Under the pieces are notes generated by a model that worked only from the letters and a program-made list of their open reading frames with translations, had not been told where the DNA came from and made no database searches. A stretch of 64,000 nt of DNA from Pohlia nutans. Taxonomy: Eukaryota > Streptophyta > Bryopsida > Bryales > Mniaceae. How positions within the stretch are numbered: the first letter of the stretch is position 1; every line of letters starts with the position of its first letter. This document shows, piece by piece, positions 46,701 through 59,312 of this stretch. The stretch lies in assembly GCA_022496805.1 (NCBI GenBank), contig CM040086.1, positions 6,140,501-6,204,500 of the forward strand, in the 5' to 3' direction. Position numbers and translations under genes: made by a program.

Positions 46701-49325
46701 ACTGTGTTTTACTTGGGTGTGGAATCGCCAACTTCCTCTCTCATCCAAGTTTCCACTGATTTAAAAAAAAAAAAAAGCAGCTATGCTACGAGGAGCTCTG
46801 ACCAGAATAGAACATGTGAAGGACGAAAATGCATTTTAGTGGAATCATGGACGGATTATATTTGCTACAATGGTATTTAACCCCAAAAAATGAGTGTCCC
46901 CGCAATGCCTCTTCTCTACGGTCAGAGCCAATAAAGAACTTGTTGGTAGAGCATTAGTAGAAACACAGCCCGCGTAGACTAAAAAGGCTTGCCCAAAAAG
47001 ATCCACAAGTGAATTCAAGTCTAGTTCGTTGTGTTGGGTCTTTTCAGAGGTCTCCTTGCTAGTTTTCACAAGTAGTGTCTCTACTACGGTAGTGGAGTGA
47101 CATGCAATTGTAAAAGGAAAAATGGATCACAACATTTAGTAGCTTGGGGTTTCATTTGAGACAACATTATCCTTGGAGTTCTTCCTACACCTGCTATGTG
47201 CCCCCTTAGCTAATGATCAGCCTGAAAAGATCATAGGAACCTAAAAGTCGTGATTGTCTTGGACTTTTACAAGTGGATTCACTTAATTATGCCTCTTTTT
47301 TATTTTATTTTTTTAACGGGTGGGGTGGGTTTGGGGGGAGGGGGTTGATGGGGGTTGCATTTGTGATTTTATACAGATAGGATATGCAAGACGAGAAAAC
47401 ATTGAATTTCAATGTATTTTTCTCATCAATTTTTTTAAACAAGATGGGAATTTTGCTTAGGTTAAATTGTGGGAGTGAATGGTGGTGTTTTAGTATTTTC
47501 AAAATGCCATCGAAGAGGTGTGTGTTTTTGGCTTCGTGAATTTAGGACCTCTAGAACATAAAGTATCAAATTTCAATGTATTTCTTTGACAATATATATA
47601 ATAAAATATAAAAATCCAAAATATTTCTTTTAGCATAGGTTGGATTGTCATAGGTGGAGGGTAAGTTTCTCGTAGTAGAAATCAATGAAAGCATTACATT
47701 TGAATTTTTGAATTTTATGATTTAGTTTATTCAATTATGTTAAAGCTTGTCAATCTAATAAAGAGAAGGGGTAATGTCGAAACTCTAAATATTCTTTAAT
47801 TATGAAAGTAAATTTTTGGGCATGGTTTTAATTTATTATGAAAATATTTTAGTTCAACTTCATTAACCACTAATGGATGGATCAACTATAATGTAGTTCT
47901 AGTTGATATTTTGGTCCCTCTTCAATTTTTAAATGTTTATAATTAATCGTGTAGAAGTTTTCATCTTCTTTCTAATGGCATCAAATTCAGATTATTTTTA
48001 GTTTGGATGCATTCAAAAATGATGTTAAGATATATATTGAGAATATTATATTTGTAATTCTTTGTATTTTTGCAACCAATGGGAGGTTTCCTTTCCACCA
48101 AATAAACTTTACAAAAATTTGGGTGTGCCAATTTCATAAAAACATTAGTCCAATCTAGCTAATGAATTAACAAGACCATCTAATGCATTTGATTGTTTGT
48201 ATACAACGAGCTAACATCCCCATATACACATTTGCCAAATTCATTTTATCAAATCTCATACTAAACTTTGCATTTTGGGCATTTTTAAAAGTTACAAACT
48301 CGAACAACATGCCCAAAAAAGAGTCCAACCAACATTATAGCTTATAATCTTACAACAGTGAGGAACATTGAGTGGTTGAAAATTTGTAGGTGCTAATCAA
48401 TTCAAATTTGTTGAAATATCCTACAATTGAATTGGTCATAAAGGTTTTTGATTGAAAACTATTTGCCTTTTTATGAGAAAAATACTTTTAGGCAACTTTG
48501 GAGTGTTTAAAGGGAAACATAGTTGTAGTCCTTTAAGGGTTAAATTATTATTTTACTTTACTTACTTCCTACTTGTGAAATATGTATTACAAGAAATATC
48601 CATTTTATATTGTTGTGTTGGATCGAGATTAACTATCACTGACTATTTTGCAAATCAACTCTTCGTTGGTTCTATGTTCACTAGAGTTTTATGGTTTTTG
48701 AGGCGGAAGCATTGAGTAGAGGTTGATTGACCATTTGTAGCAATTTGCTAGAATCAAACTTAAAACAGTGAGGTGAACCATGAAATCTAGGGCTAGGATT
48801 TTGAGTATAAATTCATTATTTACATGTTACTCATATATTGACGAGTTATTAAATTTATTGCAAGACACGGAAATGACCATTTCAAATACAAAGCAAAAAT
48901 TGTCTACGTACAAGCATCTTGTGAACATTCTTGGTACTTTAGAAGACAATCTCATTTTTAGTGAAACGATGCATCACAGGAACAGAACATTTGTTCTTGC
49001 ATCTGCTTGGACGAGAAATATATAAAGAAAATTTGAACACGCAAAAATTCAGGTCATAGTTTGCTTATCCATCTTCTCAGGGAAATCGAGGAGAACAATC
49101 TTCTTATGAAAATTATGTTCAAATTCATGAGGTGATTGAGCAAAATGAAATTCAACTTGTTAAGTTTTACAACCCCGCCGAGAATTTTGCCAATGTGGAA
49201 AAGGACTTCAACAACACACATGCCACTATTCCCAATCTAAAATGGGCTTGGAAGCTAAGAAAGTATGAGTATTTTTTATATTATATTTCAGAAAGTGTTT
49301 GCCAAGGTGACAAAGAAAGAAAGTT
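46701..49325. other. Intergenic, no gene recognised
   Basis: AT-rich DNA with a G-run cluster at 47318-47355. A GGGTTAA end at 48537-48543 suggests one more TTAA-type element whose left side I cannot define. Confidence 0.4.
47318..47355 (+). other. Potential G-quadruplex
   Basis: Six G-runs of three to six bases in 38 bases with loops of one to five bases, starting GGGTGGGGTGGGTTTGGGGG. This fits the strict G4 pattern. Confidence 0.7.
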
Positions 49326-50204
49326 TTGAAAAGATGCATTATAAAATGTAAGTAAGAGGGATATTTTTAACTTGATTTATGAATAAAAGTTGTACATTAT
49401 GAATTTTAGATTTTATTCATACGGTTAGATCTGCAATTGCTATCTGCAATTGCTATCACCAATATTAAATAATGTATTAAATTTGAAACTTAAAATTCAG
49501 AATTGTTTTGTAATTTGATTACAAATAAGAAATTGACAATTTGTGGATGAAATTTGTTGTAGTGGGATGAATTGTAATACTTTAAGTGTAGTGATTTTTG
49601 GAAATATTTGGTTGCTTAATTTTATGAGTTTATTCTTTCAAGAGCACTTTTAACTAGAGTCTTCAATTTTTTTGGTGAAACACTCTAACATTAAATGGGA
49701 CATAAAGTTTCACAAATCATCAGAGCATCCCCACTCCTACACGCCAGAGATGACTCGCTCAAATCATTCATTACCATTTGGAGGGCCCTTGCACTCACAC
49801 TCCCCCACCCTTGGAGGGCCCTCACACATCAAAAGTGCACATTAAATATTCAATGGACCAATCACAAGTAGAATGTGGGGATTTAGTCAACTAATTAGTG
49901 ATTTAGTCAACTGAATAGTGATTTGGAGGGCCATTTCTTGACACGCTAGGAGAGAGGGCCCTGAGCCATTTTGGGAGGGCCCTGAGCACTTTTCATTTAC
50001 TTCTTGACTGCCATGGCCCTGGGAGGGCCTGCGATGGAGCTACTATCAACTTTCTAATCAGATTACACATGCATGAAGTTAACTTCCCATAGAAAATTTA
50101 GTAAAAATTTCACAGTGCAAAAAGTATGTGATGGATGAGAAAACAAAGTTCACTTCTGTACATCATGCAAAATATGCATGGTCGGGCAATTAAGGGTTAA
50201 AAAA
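49326..50204 (+). repeat. Dispersed repeat R5, copy hosting a Harbinger MITE
   Basis: The body runs from AAGATGCATTATAAAATG to the end ...GGCAATTAAGGG followed by TTAA. Compared with 33176-33700 it is interrupted between CACAAATCAT and CTTTCTAATCAG by the MITE at 49723-50040. Confidence 0.65.
49723..50040. mobile_element. PIF/Harbinger-like MITE (relative of 851-1162)
   Basis: Starts GAGCATCCCCACTCC. The interior shares GGGCCCTTGCACTCACACTC, AATGGACCAATCACAAGTAG and GACACGCTAG with 851-1162. The right end GGAGC is eroded. Confidence 0.7.
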
Positions 50205-51083
50205 TAACCCCCTCTTCCAAGGGTTTAAAATTCATGAGGTAAACTGGTATGGGGCTTTTTGCTCCATATTTGCACAAAAATGCCAAAAATAGACCCTAGG
50301 GTGCCCAAAATGGAAATTTCATAAATAGGGTGGATGGGTGATTAGTCCTTGCATTTATATTGGGGAGGGGGGTTTAAGTCAAAGGTCATATTATGTTAGA
50401 GAGTGTTAAAGCATTAATTAGGTGACATTGTAAATGCATGAGTCATCATTGTTAAAAGGTTTTAGCAAGTCCAGAAATGACTTATTAGTTCAAAAGTATG
50501 GACTTTAGTACTTAACATGGGAGTTATTTAGTTGTAGAATGTTGTTGGTTTTCATCACATCTATGTTGAATCATGCAAACGTTGCTTGTGTAAAGATGGT
50601 CTCAATATCAAAGTAAAGCAATCGTTTTACCCACTGTATGTGTGTTTTGTGTGCAATTGAACAATACAAACATTATGTGTTGCGATTTTTCATATTGTTC
50701 TTATACAATGGTGAACGATTACACGCTAAGATACATTAGTGTTGTGTTTATGCATGGCTAACGTTTGTAAACGAGTGTGGTAAGTTGAGTTGTGATTACA
50801 ATAGTGGTAGGATGTATGGATGAATGTTGTGATAACAAATGCCACGACGTTTAATGCTGGTATGTTGTGAACGATATGTCCCTTTAATGTTAATTGTAAA
50901 TAAACTTCCATAATGCAAAATACTTTACGCTTAAATTGAGATGAGTTAAAAGTAAACTAAAAGCATTTATATTCGGTGTTGTGCAAATCTAAACGTTTAA
51001 GTAACTATAAAAGTTGAGCTATGACAAATTTTTCACTCTAGACAAAATCCTAAACCATGCATATTACATTTGAACACCGATAA

Positions 51084-51290
51084 CCCCTAACTGACCAAAT
51101 GACCATTTTATAGCCACTGCCCCTTTTTTTTACGGGTTATCTAAGATGAAAAATCTATTTTAAAAAAAAGTAAAATAAAATTGAAAATTGAAAATGAAGT
51201 CTACTTTCCAACCCAATTTGAATCATGTCAATCCAAATTAAACTTCACCAAGGATAATTTTGCCCTTACCCCCTTTGTCATTTAGGAGGT
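51084..51290. repeat. Single diverged arm of the foldback element
   Basis: From CCCCTAACTGACCAAATGAC through CAATTTGAATCATGTCAATC, parallel to the arms of 37983-40072. Confidence 0.55.
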
Positions 51291-51443
51291 AACTAGTTAA
51301 TTGTATTACACAGTCAACGTAACAATTAGAATCAACGTTGTGTAAAAGAAAGTACAATTCTTGCTATAGGATTGAATATATAAAACATGAACCAAAATAA
51401 GAACTAGCTTATAGATAATTTATTGAAAGCAAATCATTGTTAA

Positions 51444-51675
51444 CCCTTTCATGACCAAGAATTCATGGTTTTAAAACGAAAAATTCAATCATTCATATAA
51501 TGAAAAGTATGATCCAGATAGGACCAAATTTTATATCAACAGAATTAGTAAAGAACATTGCATGTGTTGACCAAAAAGATAAATAAATTTGAACAATAGA
51601 AACTTCACATTAAATCGACTCAAAAATGCTAAAAAAAACATGAAGCCATATTTGGTTGATTTGGTCATGAAAGGG
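51444..51675. mobile_element. TTAA-type MITE (232 bp) with perfect 15-bp ends
   Basis: CCCTTTCATGACCAA at the left is exactly inverted at the right. TTAA flanks both sides (51440-51443 and 51676-51679). This is the best-preserved member of the family also seen at about 13740, 22739, 31600, 34515 and 40140. Confidence 0.9.
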
Positions 51676-51718
51676 TTAAGAGCAATTGAATGGTTTTGTC
51701 GTACTTTAGGAGGAATGG

Positions 51719-51781
51719 TACTCTCTATATCTCGGATATTACAAAAAAAAAAAACAAGGTGTTTTAGTGGGACAAAGGGAG
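51719..51781. mobile_element. Short Stowaway-like element
   Basis: TACTCTCTATATCTCGGATA faces the inverse of GTGGGACAAAGGGAGTA around an A-run. Could be a deletion derivative. Confidence 0.4.
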
Positions 51782-53627
51782 TAACATTTTGGCGCTAGGA
51801 GGGGGTGTGTTTAGAATTGATAAATGCTATAATCTAATAGTTTTAATAGGAAACATAAGGTGAACACCGATAGGTGAAGGGAGCTCGGGTAACACACCAA
51901 CGTTTACAATGATATTTTCATTGCAAGAACCGGCTACAGGGGTTGGGAAAAAATATAGAAGAATGTTCCTACCATAGAGAATTTTTTTCAAAACAACCTA
52001 TGTAAAATTTTATTTTGCCTACTATTTTAACAACTTCAATTGCTATACTATAATGATATAAAAATCTCAAGCATCAACCCATATATACTATATTCCAAGA
52101 TCTTATGGTTATTCTTGGGGTTTTTACTCAAGATATTCCTTATAAACATCTACCGTAGTAGGAAGGCAGGGTTGGCACTTTGGTGTCGAATAATTAATAA
52201 AAGTTCTAAAAGTAGGGGTCGGCACTTTCAAAAATAATTATTAAAAACTTGGCTATTAATAACTAACATTAAATTTTACTAGCAGCTAAACATTTTCCTT
52301 TGTTTTTTGTCTACAATTTTTGTTGACTTTATTTTTGTTGATTTCGATAAAACACTTGATAAATTTATTTATTTTTCCGGCATTTTTTTGGAGAATTATT
52401 TTCTGCCGACCCTGCCTCCCTACTACAGTATATGAAAAATTTAATTGGATGAGAGTACAAAAAAGTTTACTACCTCTAACTTTTATGACCATTCAACAAT
52501 GCAAGGTTCAAAAATACATTATAAATTTGAATTTTGTATATAAATACATAACAATAAAATAAGACATTTTTGATTTCATAAAGTCTACCAAAACAATTTG
52601 AGGAAATGATCTTCAATAAGTAGTTATAAATTTTTCATCGACGTAGAAGTAGCCAAAATTGAAAAAGTAGTTACATACCAATCAACAAAGTTGCTATAAA
52701 ACAAGTAAAATGTATATAAAAAAAAATCTACTTTGTTTTTAGACAAGGACCTCAACTCTATCATTATCTCAAAGGTCATAAAAAATATATTTATGTTGAG
52801 TGTATTCAAAGCCATCAATTTTGCAGTTGAGATTGGATTTAGGCATTCATTTTCAAACACTACTATTTGTAAACTTCTTTAAAGATTTAAAAAAAAAAAA
52901 CTGGGTTCAAATACTTGTAAGAACTCTAGAAGGCTTCATGAAATTAAAACCATAATATTATAGCCTTTGACCAAAACAATTATGATTTCAATATAATAGA
53001 CTAATATTTTAGTAGATTTTTTTGTGCTTTCACCCAATTTTAAGATAAAAAGATTGGTATTGCAATTGCTAGCCCAAAGAAGTCAAAATGCCAATACAAG
53101 TTTTTTAATTTGGGAATGGCCTGATATGGGTACTACTTCCACGCGTCTCACATAGTGTGACTTATGTCTAACTCATTTATGTGTGCAAAATTCCGTCTTT
53201 AACTCCATGTATATAGTTGGAGCCATTGATTGGTGTTTATATCACCCTTTAACTTTTGTAATTTTCCAATGTTTTTTTCTTACCAAAAAGATATTTCTTG
53301 AAAATCACACTATTTTTGGAGGGGTACTTATAAAAGGCCATCACTCAATTCTCAACTATCCAATACCATTATACAAGTATATTAATATAGAAGTCCTACA
53401 CCAATGGTTATTTGTTTAGTAGCCACTGATTCATTGGCGGATCAAACATACACTTTATTCGTGTCGACCTTTATAGAGGAGGAGAGTTTTATCTATATTA
53501 TTATCCAATCAATGTTACTAGAATTCTTTAGTTATCAAACATCTTCACCTCTCGCTAAAAGATATTTACATTTCATTTTCACTTTTATAGAAAAAAAATA
53601 GAATACAAAGAGATGTGGAAGTACCCA
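51782..53627. other. AT-rich DNA, no gene recognised
   Basis: No frame, RNA gene or clear repeat end is supported. Confidence 0.4.
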
Positions 53628-53631
53628 TTAA

Positions 53632-53986
53632 CCCTTAAACGTCAAAGCAAGCCCCATGGGCTTTTATGAAATAATAATCTTGTAAATAGTAGTTTTCTTC
53701 AACCAAAACAAGTGAGGATTGGTGCGTTAGAAAGTTACTAAAAAAAAGCTAGGTAGATTCTCGACTTGCGCCTCATTTAGGATTGTAGAATCATCCACAA
53801 GCAATCAAAGTAATTAATTTGAACAGAAATTGAGGTTGGGCAGTTGAGGTCGTTTTTAAAAAGTGTCGCAGTGCGAGGATACTGCATGAATAGCTGGCTA
53901 GCAGAGCTTTTTCTTTTTTCTTTTTTCTCCAAATTTTTTGATGCCTTTTGGGCTGCCTCGCTCAAGTCTTTTTGACGTTTAAGGGT
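53632..53986. mobile_element. TTAA-type MITE (about 355 bp) with perfect 15-bp ends
   Basis: CCCTTAAACGTCAAA at the left is exactly inverted at the right (ending 53985). Flanks are TTAA (53628-53631) and TTTAA. Its body resembles 42894-43140. Confidence 0.8.
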
Positions 53987-54338
53987 TTAAGGACATGGCT
54001 TTTTTGATTTGTACATCCGTAATCTATTTTAAACTTCAATTAAAAGATGATTATCTTTTTAATTTACTTTAGTTCTAATCTAGAAAAGTATATATGCCTT
54101 AAATATGTTCGTTTTGGCATTTAAAATACCTCATTTTGGTTCAACGGAGTAGTCCAAGTTATGAGTAAGTTTCTCCCTAAAAAAATTATAAGCGTGTTGG
54201 ACTTAGTATGTCTTTTGAGATTTAAGTTGGTTTCATGTTTATCAATTGAACATGGCTTCTTCTTCTCTGGGGATAAATAGAGACCCATTATTAGTAAACC
54301 TTTGATATTGTTAGAGGTGTCATGTTCAAATGTAATAC

Positions 54339-54420
54339 TCCCTCTATTCTAAAATAAAGAACACCTTTGAGAACTAAAAGCAGTGTTCCCATGAGCTTTT
54401 ATTTCATAATATAGGGAGCA
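54339..54420. mobile_element. Stowaway-like MITE (about 80 bp)
   Basis: CTCCCTCTATTCTAAAATAA faces the inverse of TTATTTCATAATATAGGGAG, and GGTGTTC-like subterminal parts also pair. Confidence 0.6.
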
Positions 54421-55539
54421 TAAATATATCATAACTACTTCCCAATAACGACCTTTGTCCACTTTGAGCAGACAATTGTAGATGCTCCCTATGGGATCGG
54501 ATGTAGAGAAACTATCGTGTTCCCCCTTGAAACCAATGTTTTGATAGTGGGAGGCTAATTTGAGCCATTATGCAAGTTGAACAAGTTTGATGCAAGTTTG
54601 ATGCAAAAGCGAGCAGAACATGCACAAATAGATAGATAGAAACACCCACCCTAAAGAAAGGGCCGGCGTGAATAAAGTGTCCGTTCGTAATGTCAATGAC
54701 CCGATGTCCACCGGACAAAGGGACATTGGAAGCAGAACATGCACACTTTTCATAGGGAACCACCCTTACTGAGAAAGATATCTTGCTTTTTCTTAACATT
54801 TGGGAAGAATATTACTCAATAACTTATAAAATGTTACATAGAAACTAGAATTAAATGTGGAATGACAATAGAGTTATCCGTAAAGTAAGAACTAGGTAGC
54901 TTGTCTACAACAAGGTGTTTTCAATACTCATATAAAATTTTCTAACACCCATTCACACAAGCCACCAAAGTCGTTTCCTTAAGGAAACATGAGGTTGGTG
55001 TAGGGGTACATGGAGATCCCTCCATGGGAACTCAAGTTAAGTTTGGGGGAGGTTTTTGCATTGAAAAGGTTCAAAGTTTGAATCTTAATAACAACGCAAC
55101 GCATTGTGAGAGGGGCGTACTAAAACTCATTTTCGCCGACTTATCAAGCTACAATGCTAGTTATGCGTAGACTTACCTCTTGTGGAACCTTTTTGCTCAA
55201 CTTTACGAATAACTCAAACATACACTTTTGTTCTTGGGCTACATTTTGCTGAATTCCTCCAAAATCCTCCCTAAAAAGTACCACACTTGAAAAGCTGGAC
55301 AACTCTCAACTAAGGTTGGATAACCTATTACCACCAACTTAAGCAATCTGGCCAATTTTTGGCAGTGCTAAATTCGGAAAAAAATATGACCGCATCCGAA
55401 ATAGGTTTTGATGAGGATTGCTAAAATTTGCAACATCTAATTCGCATTTGTCAATTTACTACAAAATTCCAAAGTGGGAAGTAACCTTTTACTCAAATCA
55501 AACCTCTAGATTTCCCCATGTCCACACCATGTGGTACTA

Positions 55540-55720
55540 ACTTTCACTCATCATGATACCCAAAACCACCAACTATTTCTTCGCAATGCTTGGCATGCCA
55601 TTGGTCTACCTCAATAGTGAAATTGGTGGTTTTGAGTCTCAACTCGGATGGCCCCAAGAAAAATCTACAGGTTGTAATTGGGGGAGGTGGTGGTAATAGG
55701 TTATCCAACCTTAAGCCTAC
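55540..55720 (-). repeat. Repeat carrying a QWH...EE.VGG peptide (copy 2)
   Basis: The minus strand reads VDQWHAKHCEEIVGGFGYHD. The flanking GGGGGAGGTGGTGGT and GGCCCCAAGAAAA are shared with 59246-59312. Confidence 0.5.
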
Positions 55721-56356
55721 CCTTTTAAAAAAAACAATTGCACTGCTGAACAGAACCTTAAAATGTGTACAGTGCTTGACATGAGAGATTCCTAAGAGAA
55801 ACATGGAATATGCAATTACGGTCAGATCATCAAATGTACAGTACATTTATACTGTGCAACAATAGGAGGAGTTTCTACTGGGGGAGTGAAAATGACGAGC
55901 CAGTGAGGATAATATTAGATTGTGCAGTTACGGAGTGAGAGGCAAAAAAGTCAAAAGGAGGTGCTGGAACTCATAAAATTATAATATAAAGTCAAAGGGG
56001 ACTGAAAAAGGAACTGAACTGGAGGTTTGCATCACGCAACAGCCACAGTCCATCCCCCACCGCCCACGTGGCGTATTCTGGGAGGCCAGCCGGACTCAGC
56101 GTCCTTGCTGGCAGGAACCCAGCCAAGCTTATTTAATTACTCCCCAGCATGTCCCCTGTATCCCCTGCAAGGCCCTGCATATCCTACCCCTCCACCTCCG
56201 TCAAGTTTTTTTTAATTTTTTTAATAATTATTTAGTTATTAATTAATATTATTGTTGTTATTATTATTAAATTATTTTCAAAAAAGAGGAATCCTTTATT
56301 GCAAGAGGAGAACCTTGGCTTTGCTCCACCTTTGTTAGGGTTTTTAAACGTTTGAC

Positions 56357-57262
56357 CCCTAAAGGACAAAGCGCTTATGTTTTGGACAATGTACAAAAAT
56401 TAACTATTAAATGCTTTCCAAAGGCCACGGGCTTGATTTCCATGGAATCTTGCTTCAAGGAGGAGCAGTACTCAACTCCTTTTCATTAAACAACGATCAT
56501 TGGATGCACATCAAAGTAAGGCATTTAATTTGTTTAGAGTTGCAACAACAAATTCTTCCATGCTTGTTCGAAGCATCTAAATTAAAGGTATAGTAAGATC
56601 ATTTGATTCTTGCCCAAATTCCCAATTGATTCCTAGTGTGCTTGTTTCTTTGTTGTGATTGGTCATGCACCCATGCCCAACCTAAATATATAATCCACAT
56701 TCATTCAGAGATCATGGGGCTGCCCACCCGAAGACATGAAATGCCGTTTAAAGATTAAAAAAGGTTCTCTCATGCATCATGCACTTTTTGCAGTGTGGAT
56801 ATTTTACATGGAAGTTAGCTTTGTACATAGATTAGAAAGAGGATGATTTGTGAAAATTCTATGCCTCATTTCATATTGTAGTGATTCACCCAGTTTTCAA
56901 GATTTCAATGTATTAGTGTTTTTGAAAAAATCAACTCATAAAATCAAGCAACCCAAAAATCTCCAAAAAAAACACTACACTTAGAGTATTACATTTCAAC
57001 CCATCACAACAAATTTCATTCACAAATTGTCAATATCTTATTTGTAATCAAATTACAAAAGAATTTTAAATGTTAAGTTTCAAATTTTATACAAAAATAT
57101 TGGTGGTTGCAATCATAGATTTAACTGTACGGATAGAATCTAAAATTCATAGTGTGCAACCTTTATTCATGCATCGGGTTAAAAATATCCTTGTAGGTTG
57201 CATTCTATAATGTTTTTTTGCAATTCTTTAAATATGAAGAGGGCTGTAGACATTTAGGAGTC
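56357..57262 (-). repeat. Dispersed repeat R5, minus-strand copy
   Basis: Ends CCCCTAAAGGACAAAG and ...GACATTTAGGAG, flanked by TTGA and TCAA, each one base from TTAA. The inner text follows the other R5 copies in reverse. Confidence 0.55.
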
Positions 57263-57287
57263 AAAGGACAAACTCCTTATCTCATAA

Positions 57288-57458
57288 ATAACATTCAGTA
57301 GCCTCCATGCCCACTGCCTTTCTTTCATGCACTGTGTTAACCACCGTAAGCCTTCACCCGTCCAGTTAGCTACTGATGAAGTATTGTTGAGTGTGGAATG
57401 TTTTACACCATCTACTATAAAGCCAAGACAATGACAATGCATGCTACTGAAATGTTAT
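57288..57458. mobile_element. MITE of the AACATTCAGTAG family (171 bp)
   Basis: ATAACATTCAGTAGCCTCCA at the left; ...GCATGCTACTGAAATGTTAT at the right. Confidence 0.6.
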
Positions 57459-58546
57459 GTATTTGATAGTTGCCTACCCTCGAAAGAGGGCATCAAGGGT
57501 AGAACGCGTCCTCTTGGTTCTGGTGGGCCCAGATGACAGCCCTTCCCCAACATACTATTTATTCATGGTGCCCCTACGGGCTAGAGTTACTCTTCTTCTT
57601 CTTCTTCTATTTGATAGTTAGTTTCACAACTTTCCTTTCATTTCGTTTCTTTTAGATTTACTTTTTTTATTTTTACATTATAGTGTCCACCAAATTGAAG
57701 CAATTCCTCACTGTTTTGGAGTACCCTGCCAGGGAATCTCCATCAATCATTTTCTTGAGTGGAGTCGTTGAACTGCTGCTCTCCCACTGTAGTCCCACTG
57801 TCGTATTCATGATGGGTGGAGCAACCCAAATATGCTCGGCGCTCAAAAAAAAAACAAAAAATGATTAAACTAATGCTAAAGTCCATTGACCCCTAACTAT
57901 TAGAAGGATTATTATTTTTATTCAAAAATAAATAAATTTCCCTACACTATCGAAACTACGTAAGCTACCCTATTGAAAGTACGTAAGCTACCCTATTTGT
58001 GCCATGTGACTATTTGTATCACTTTTTGATAAAAAAAAATTGTATTAAATGTTTTGATTAGACCTATTGATTACTAGAGATATTCGTAAAGTAGATAAAA
58101 TATGGGTTATTCAACTTTTTTTTTTCCCCTTTCTAAGACCTTGAGCATTCGTCGTATTGTGCAAAAATAAGAATACAAGGGGTTAACCCATGTCCCACGG
58201 AAAGGCATGCAAACAAGCCACCAAACCAGTAGAGAGGTGTCACTTGGGCACTTCCAAACTACCAGAACAAAAAAACAAGAAGAGCTTTTGTACATAGTTT
58301 ATGCAAAGTCAACAATCTTATGGACGGTGTAGGGTCTTGCTTTAGATTATTCTAAAACTAACTTAAGAAATATGGCTTCATTTTAACAAGGTTATTTATG
58401 AGAAACATTTTTCGGTCATTTGAAAAAAAAAATCTCACAAAGTGCACAAATTTTTGCAATTTTATTCTCAATATTCAACTGATACAAATTTTAAAAGAAC
58501 ACTCGCATTCAATATTAACATATAGGGTCCCCCATGACCACACCAT

Positions 58547-58670
58547 GTGATACTAAATTTCACTCATAATGACACCCAAAACCACCAACTACTTCTTCGC
58601 AATGCTTGGCATGCCATTGGTTTACTTGAATAATGAAATTGGTGGTTATGAGTCTCAATTGTAGTAGAGT
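58547..58670 (-). repeat. Repeat carrying a QWH...EE.VGG peptide (copy 3)
   Basis: The minus strand reads VNQWHAKHCEEVVGGFGCHY. Nucleotide identity with 55540-55650 is high. Confidence 0.5.
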
Positions 58671-58807
58671 TAACCGAAAACAGAAGAGGTATTCTGACCC
58701 CCTAAAATCGTGGATCCGGAAATTGATGAGGTGTTTGAGTGTAAGTGAAATCAAAAATGAGTTTGGAAGATTCCTGTTCTCCATGCAATTCGGAACTATC
58801 AGAGGCA

Positions 58808-58884
58808 CCCTGGCGGGGCGGGTTTGTATTTGTTTCCCCCTTTGTGCAGTAAAAGTTCCCTTTATTTGTGTCAAAAAAAAAAAA
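58808..58884 (+). mobile_element. Short retroposon (77 bp) with poly-A tail and 15-bp duplication
   Basis: GAACTATCAGAGGCA flanks both sides (58793-58807 and 58885-58899). The insert starts CCCTGGCGGGGCGGG and ends in 12 A residues, the classic result of LINE-driven retroposition. It is probably a 5'-truncated SINE or mRNA tail; its source is not recognised. Confidence 0.8.
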
Positions 58885-59312
58885 GAACTATCAGAGGCAT
58901 AATCAAGGCTTCGTAATCAAGGCCTGATGCGGTAGCAGGGAGGCGTGGGAAAAAAATAGCTCCTGTGTCTGACAGGGTGGGATAAGGCAGCTATACTATA
59001 TTGTTCTTTTTAAGTAAAGCGAGAGGAAGGAGGCAACTTGCAAATAGCTCTCTTCAGCCAACGCAGCTTCTGACATAAAACTCCCTTTAGAATGAGTTTT
59101 GCAGACTTTTTGACGGCAAAACTAGTTCACACTGCTTTCTATTTTGAATTCTTTGGAAACCATGCCAGTTTGCTTGGCTGCCTTAGATACGGGTCAGACT
59201 CACCTCACCTAACATGTATTTTCTCTTCTTTTCGGTTAACCCTAGTGGCCCCAAGAAAACTCTACATGTCATAGTTGGGGGAGGTGGTGGTTTTAGAGCA
59301 TCCAACTTTAGT

